Source: Stomoxys calcitrans
Lineage: Eukaryota > Arthropoda > Insecta > Diptera > Muscidae
NCBI RefSeq assembly: GCF_963082655.1
Contig: NC_081552.1
Span: 196,807,281 to 196,871,280 of the forward strand
DNA: 64,000 nt
Reading direction: 5' to 3'
The position numbers and the translations under genes were made by a program. The notes under the pieces were generated by a model, which was not told where the DNA came from, did not search any database, and saw nothing but the letters and a program-made list of their open reading frames with translations. Below are positions 63,392 through 64,000 of the stretch, one piece after another (positions within the stretch are counted from its first letter, which is position 1; every line of letters begins with the position of its first letter).

Positions 63392-64000
63392 CAAAAGTCG
63401 GGCGGTGGCGACTGTATAATACCCTACACCTACCCTATAGGTACAATGTGGGACTTATTTCCAAGTCTGATCCAATGGTTATGGACCTCAGCGAATGTTT
63501 TCAGATGGCTTATTAAACAATCGCTATCAAATTTCATGCAAATATGTTCAAACTATACCAACTACGGTTGGCAAATAACAAAATTGGTGCAAATTACCCA
63601 GAATCTGACGAACATATATATGGGAGCTATATCTAAATCTGAACCGATTTCGAGCTACAGACATTGTGGTAGTCGTCGAGGAGAGCGTTGTGCAAAATTT
63701 TGGCAAGATTGGTCGATAAATGCGCTTGCAGTGACTCTTGGACTGAAAATCGGTCGATATACATATATGAGAGCTATATCTAAATCTGCGCCGATTTCTA
63801 TCAAATTCACCAGTAATGTCGAGAGTCATAAGAAAATCATTCCTGCTTAATTTCGAGAGAGCACTTTATTGCAATATTTCTCAAAATCAGACGAACATAT
63901 GGGGAGCTTTGTCTAACTCTGAACCGATTTCGAGCAAACTTCTCAAATATTGTGGTAGTCGTCGAGGAAACGTCGTTGTACAAAGTTTTGGCAAGATTCG
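63392..64000 (+). repeat. GCTATAT-related repeat at the right edge, in SCOT intron 4
   Basis: Head GGCAAAAGTCGGGCGGTGG, ATAATACCCTACACCTACCC; units with GGGAGCTATATCTAAATCTG, CCGATTTCGAGC and ATTGTGGTAGTCGTCGAGG at about 63610, 63765 and 63900. Cut by the window edge. Confidence 0.75.

Overview
The window looks like nuclear DNA of a higher fly, probably a calyptrate muscoid such as Stomoxys, Haematobia or Musca. The grounds are two genes with insect-type short exons and long introns, strong similarity to animal LYST and SCOT proteins, and a dense load of fly-type non-LTR elements, mariner-type MITEs and tRNA-derived SINEs. The genus is an inference; no species marker was tested. Only two genes could be supported. 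The minus strand carries the 5' two thirds of a lysosomal-trafficking regulator gene (LYST, called mauve in Drosophila). Thirteen coding exons between 50616 and 8540 join with matching phases into 2664 codons without a stop. The BEACH and WD40 end must lie beyond the left edge. The plus strand carries the first four coding exons (56866-63328, 414 codons) of mitochondrial succinyl-CoA:3-ketoacid CoA transferase (SCOT/OXCT1). Its last roughly 90-100 codons lie beyond the right edge. The two genes are divergent, with 6.2 kb between their start codons. Their products do not act in one pathway: LYST governs lysosome-related organelle size and fusion, and SCOT is the ketone-body-using enzyme of mitochondria.

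Layout. 1-8510 is LYST intron: a MITE end, an array of about 120-bp repeats, a 3.1-kb LINE (LINE-A, minus), a 597-bp foldback element and a LINE-B 3' end lying 19 bp past a splice donor. 8540-11656 holds LYST exons 13 to 10. 11657-15791 is an intron with a 20-bp minisatellite and a head-to-tail chain of LINE-A and very short LINE-A derivatives. 15792-17122 holds exons 9 and 8. 17123-25777 is an intron full of repeats. 25778-32025 holds exons 7 to 2, including one 3.1-kb exon, with a three-level nested insertion between exons 5 and 4. 32026-50589 is the 18.6-kb first intron, almost all repeats, with a local tandem duplication next to exon 1. 50617-56865 is intergenic. 56866-63328 is SCOT with a 5.1-kb repeat-filled first intron. 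The window ends in a further repeat inside a SCOT intron.

The most interesting non-genic theme is a family group built around LINE-A, a single-ORF non-LTR element with an N-terminal PHD-like zinc finger, endonuclease, reverse transcriptase and C-terminal zinc knuckle, ending in a CAA-repeat tail. Two small elements share that tail: a ~105-bp element that is simply the LINE-A 5' end joined to its 3' tail (one copy has a perfect 13-bp target duplication), and a ~380-bp SINE-like family present about a dozen times. The LINE-A 5' end can be drawn as a compact three-stem RNA fold that the short derivative keeps. No CRISPR array, rRNA gene, free-standing tRNA gene or intact transposon ORF was found.
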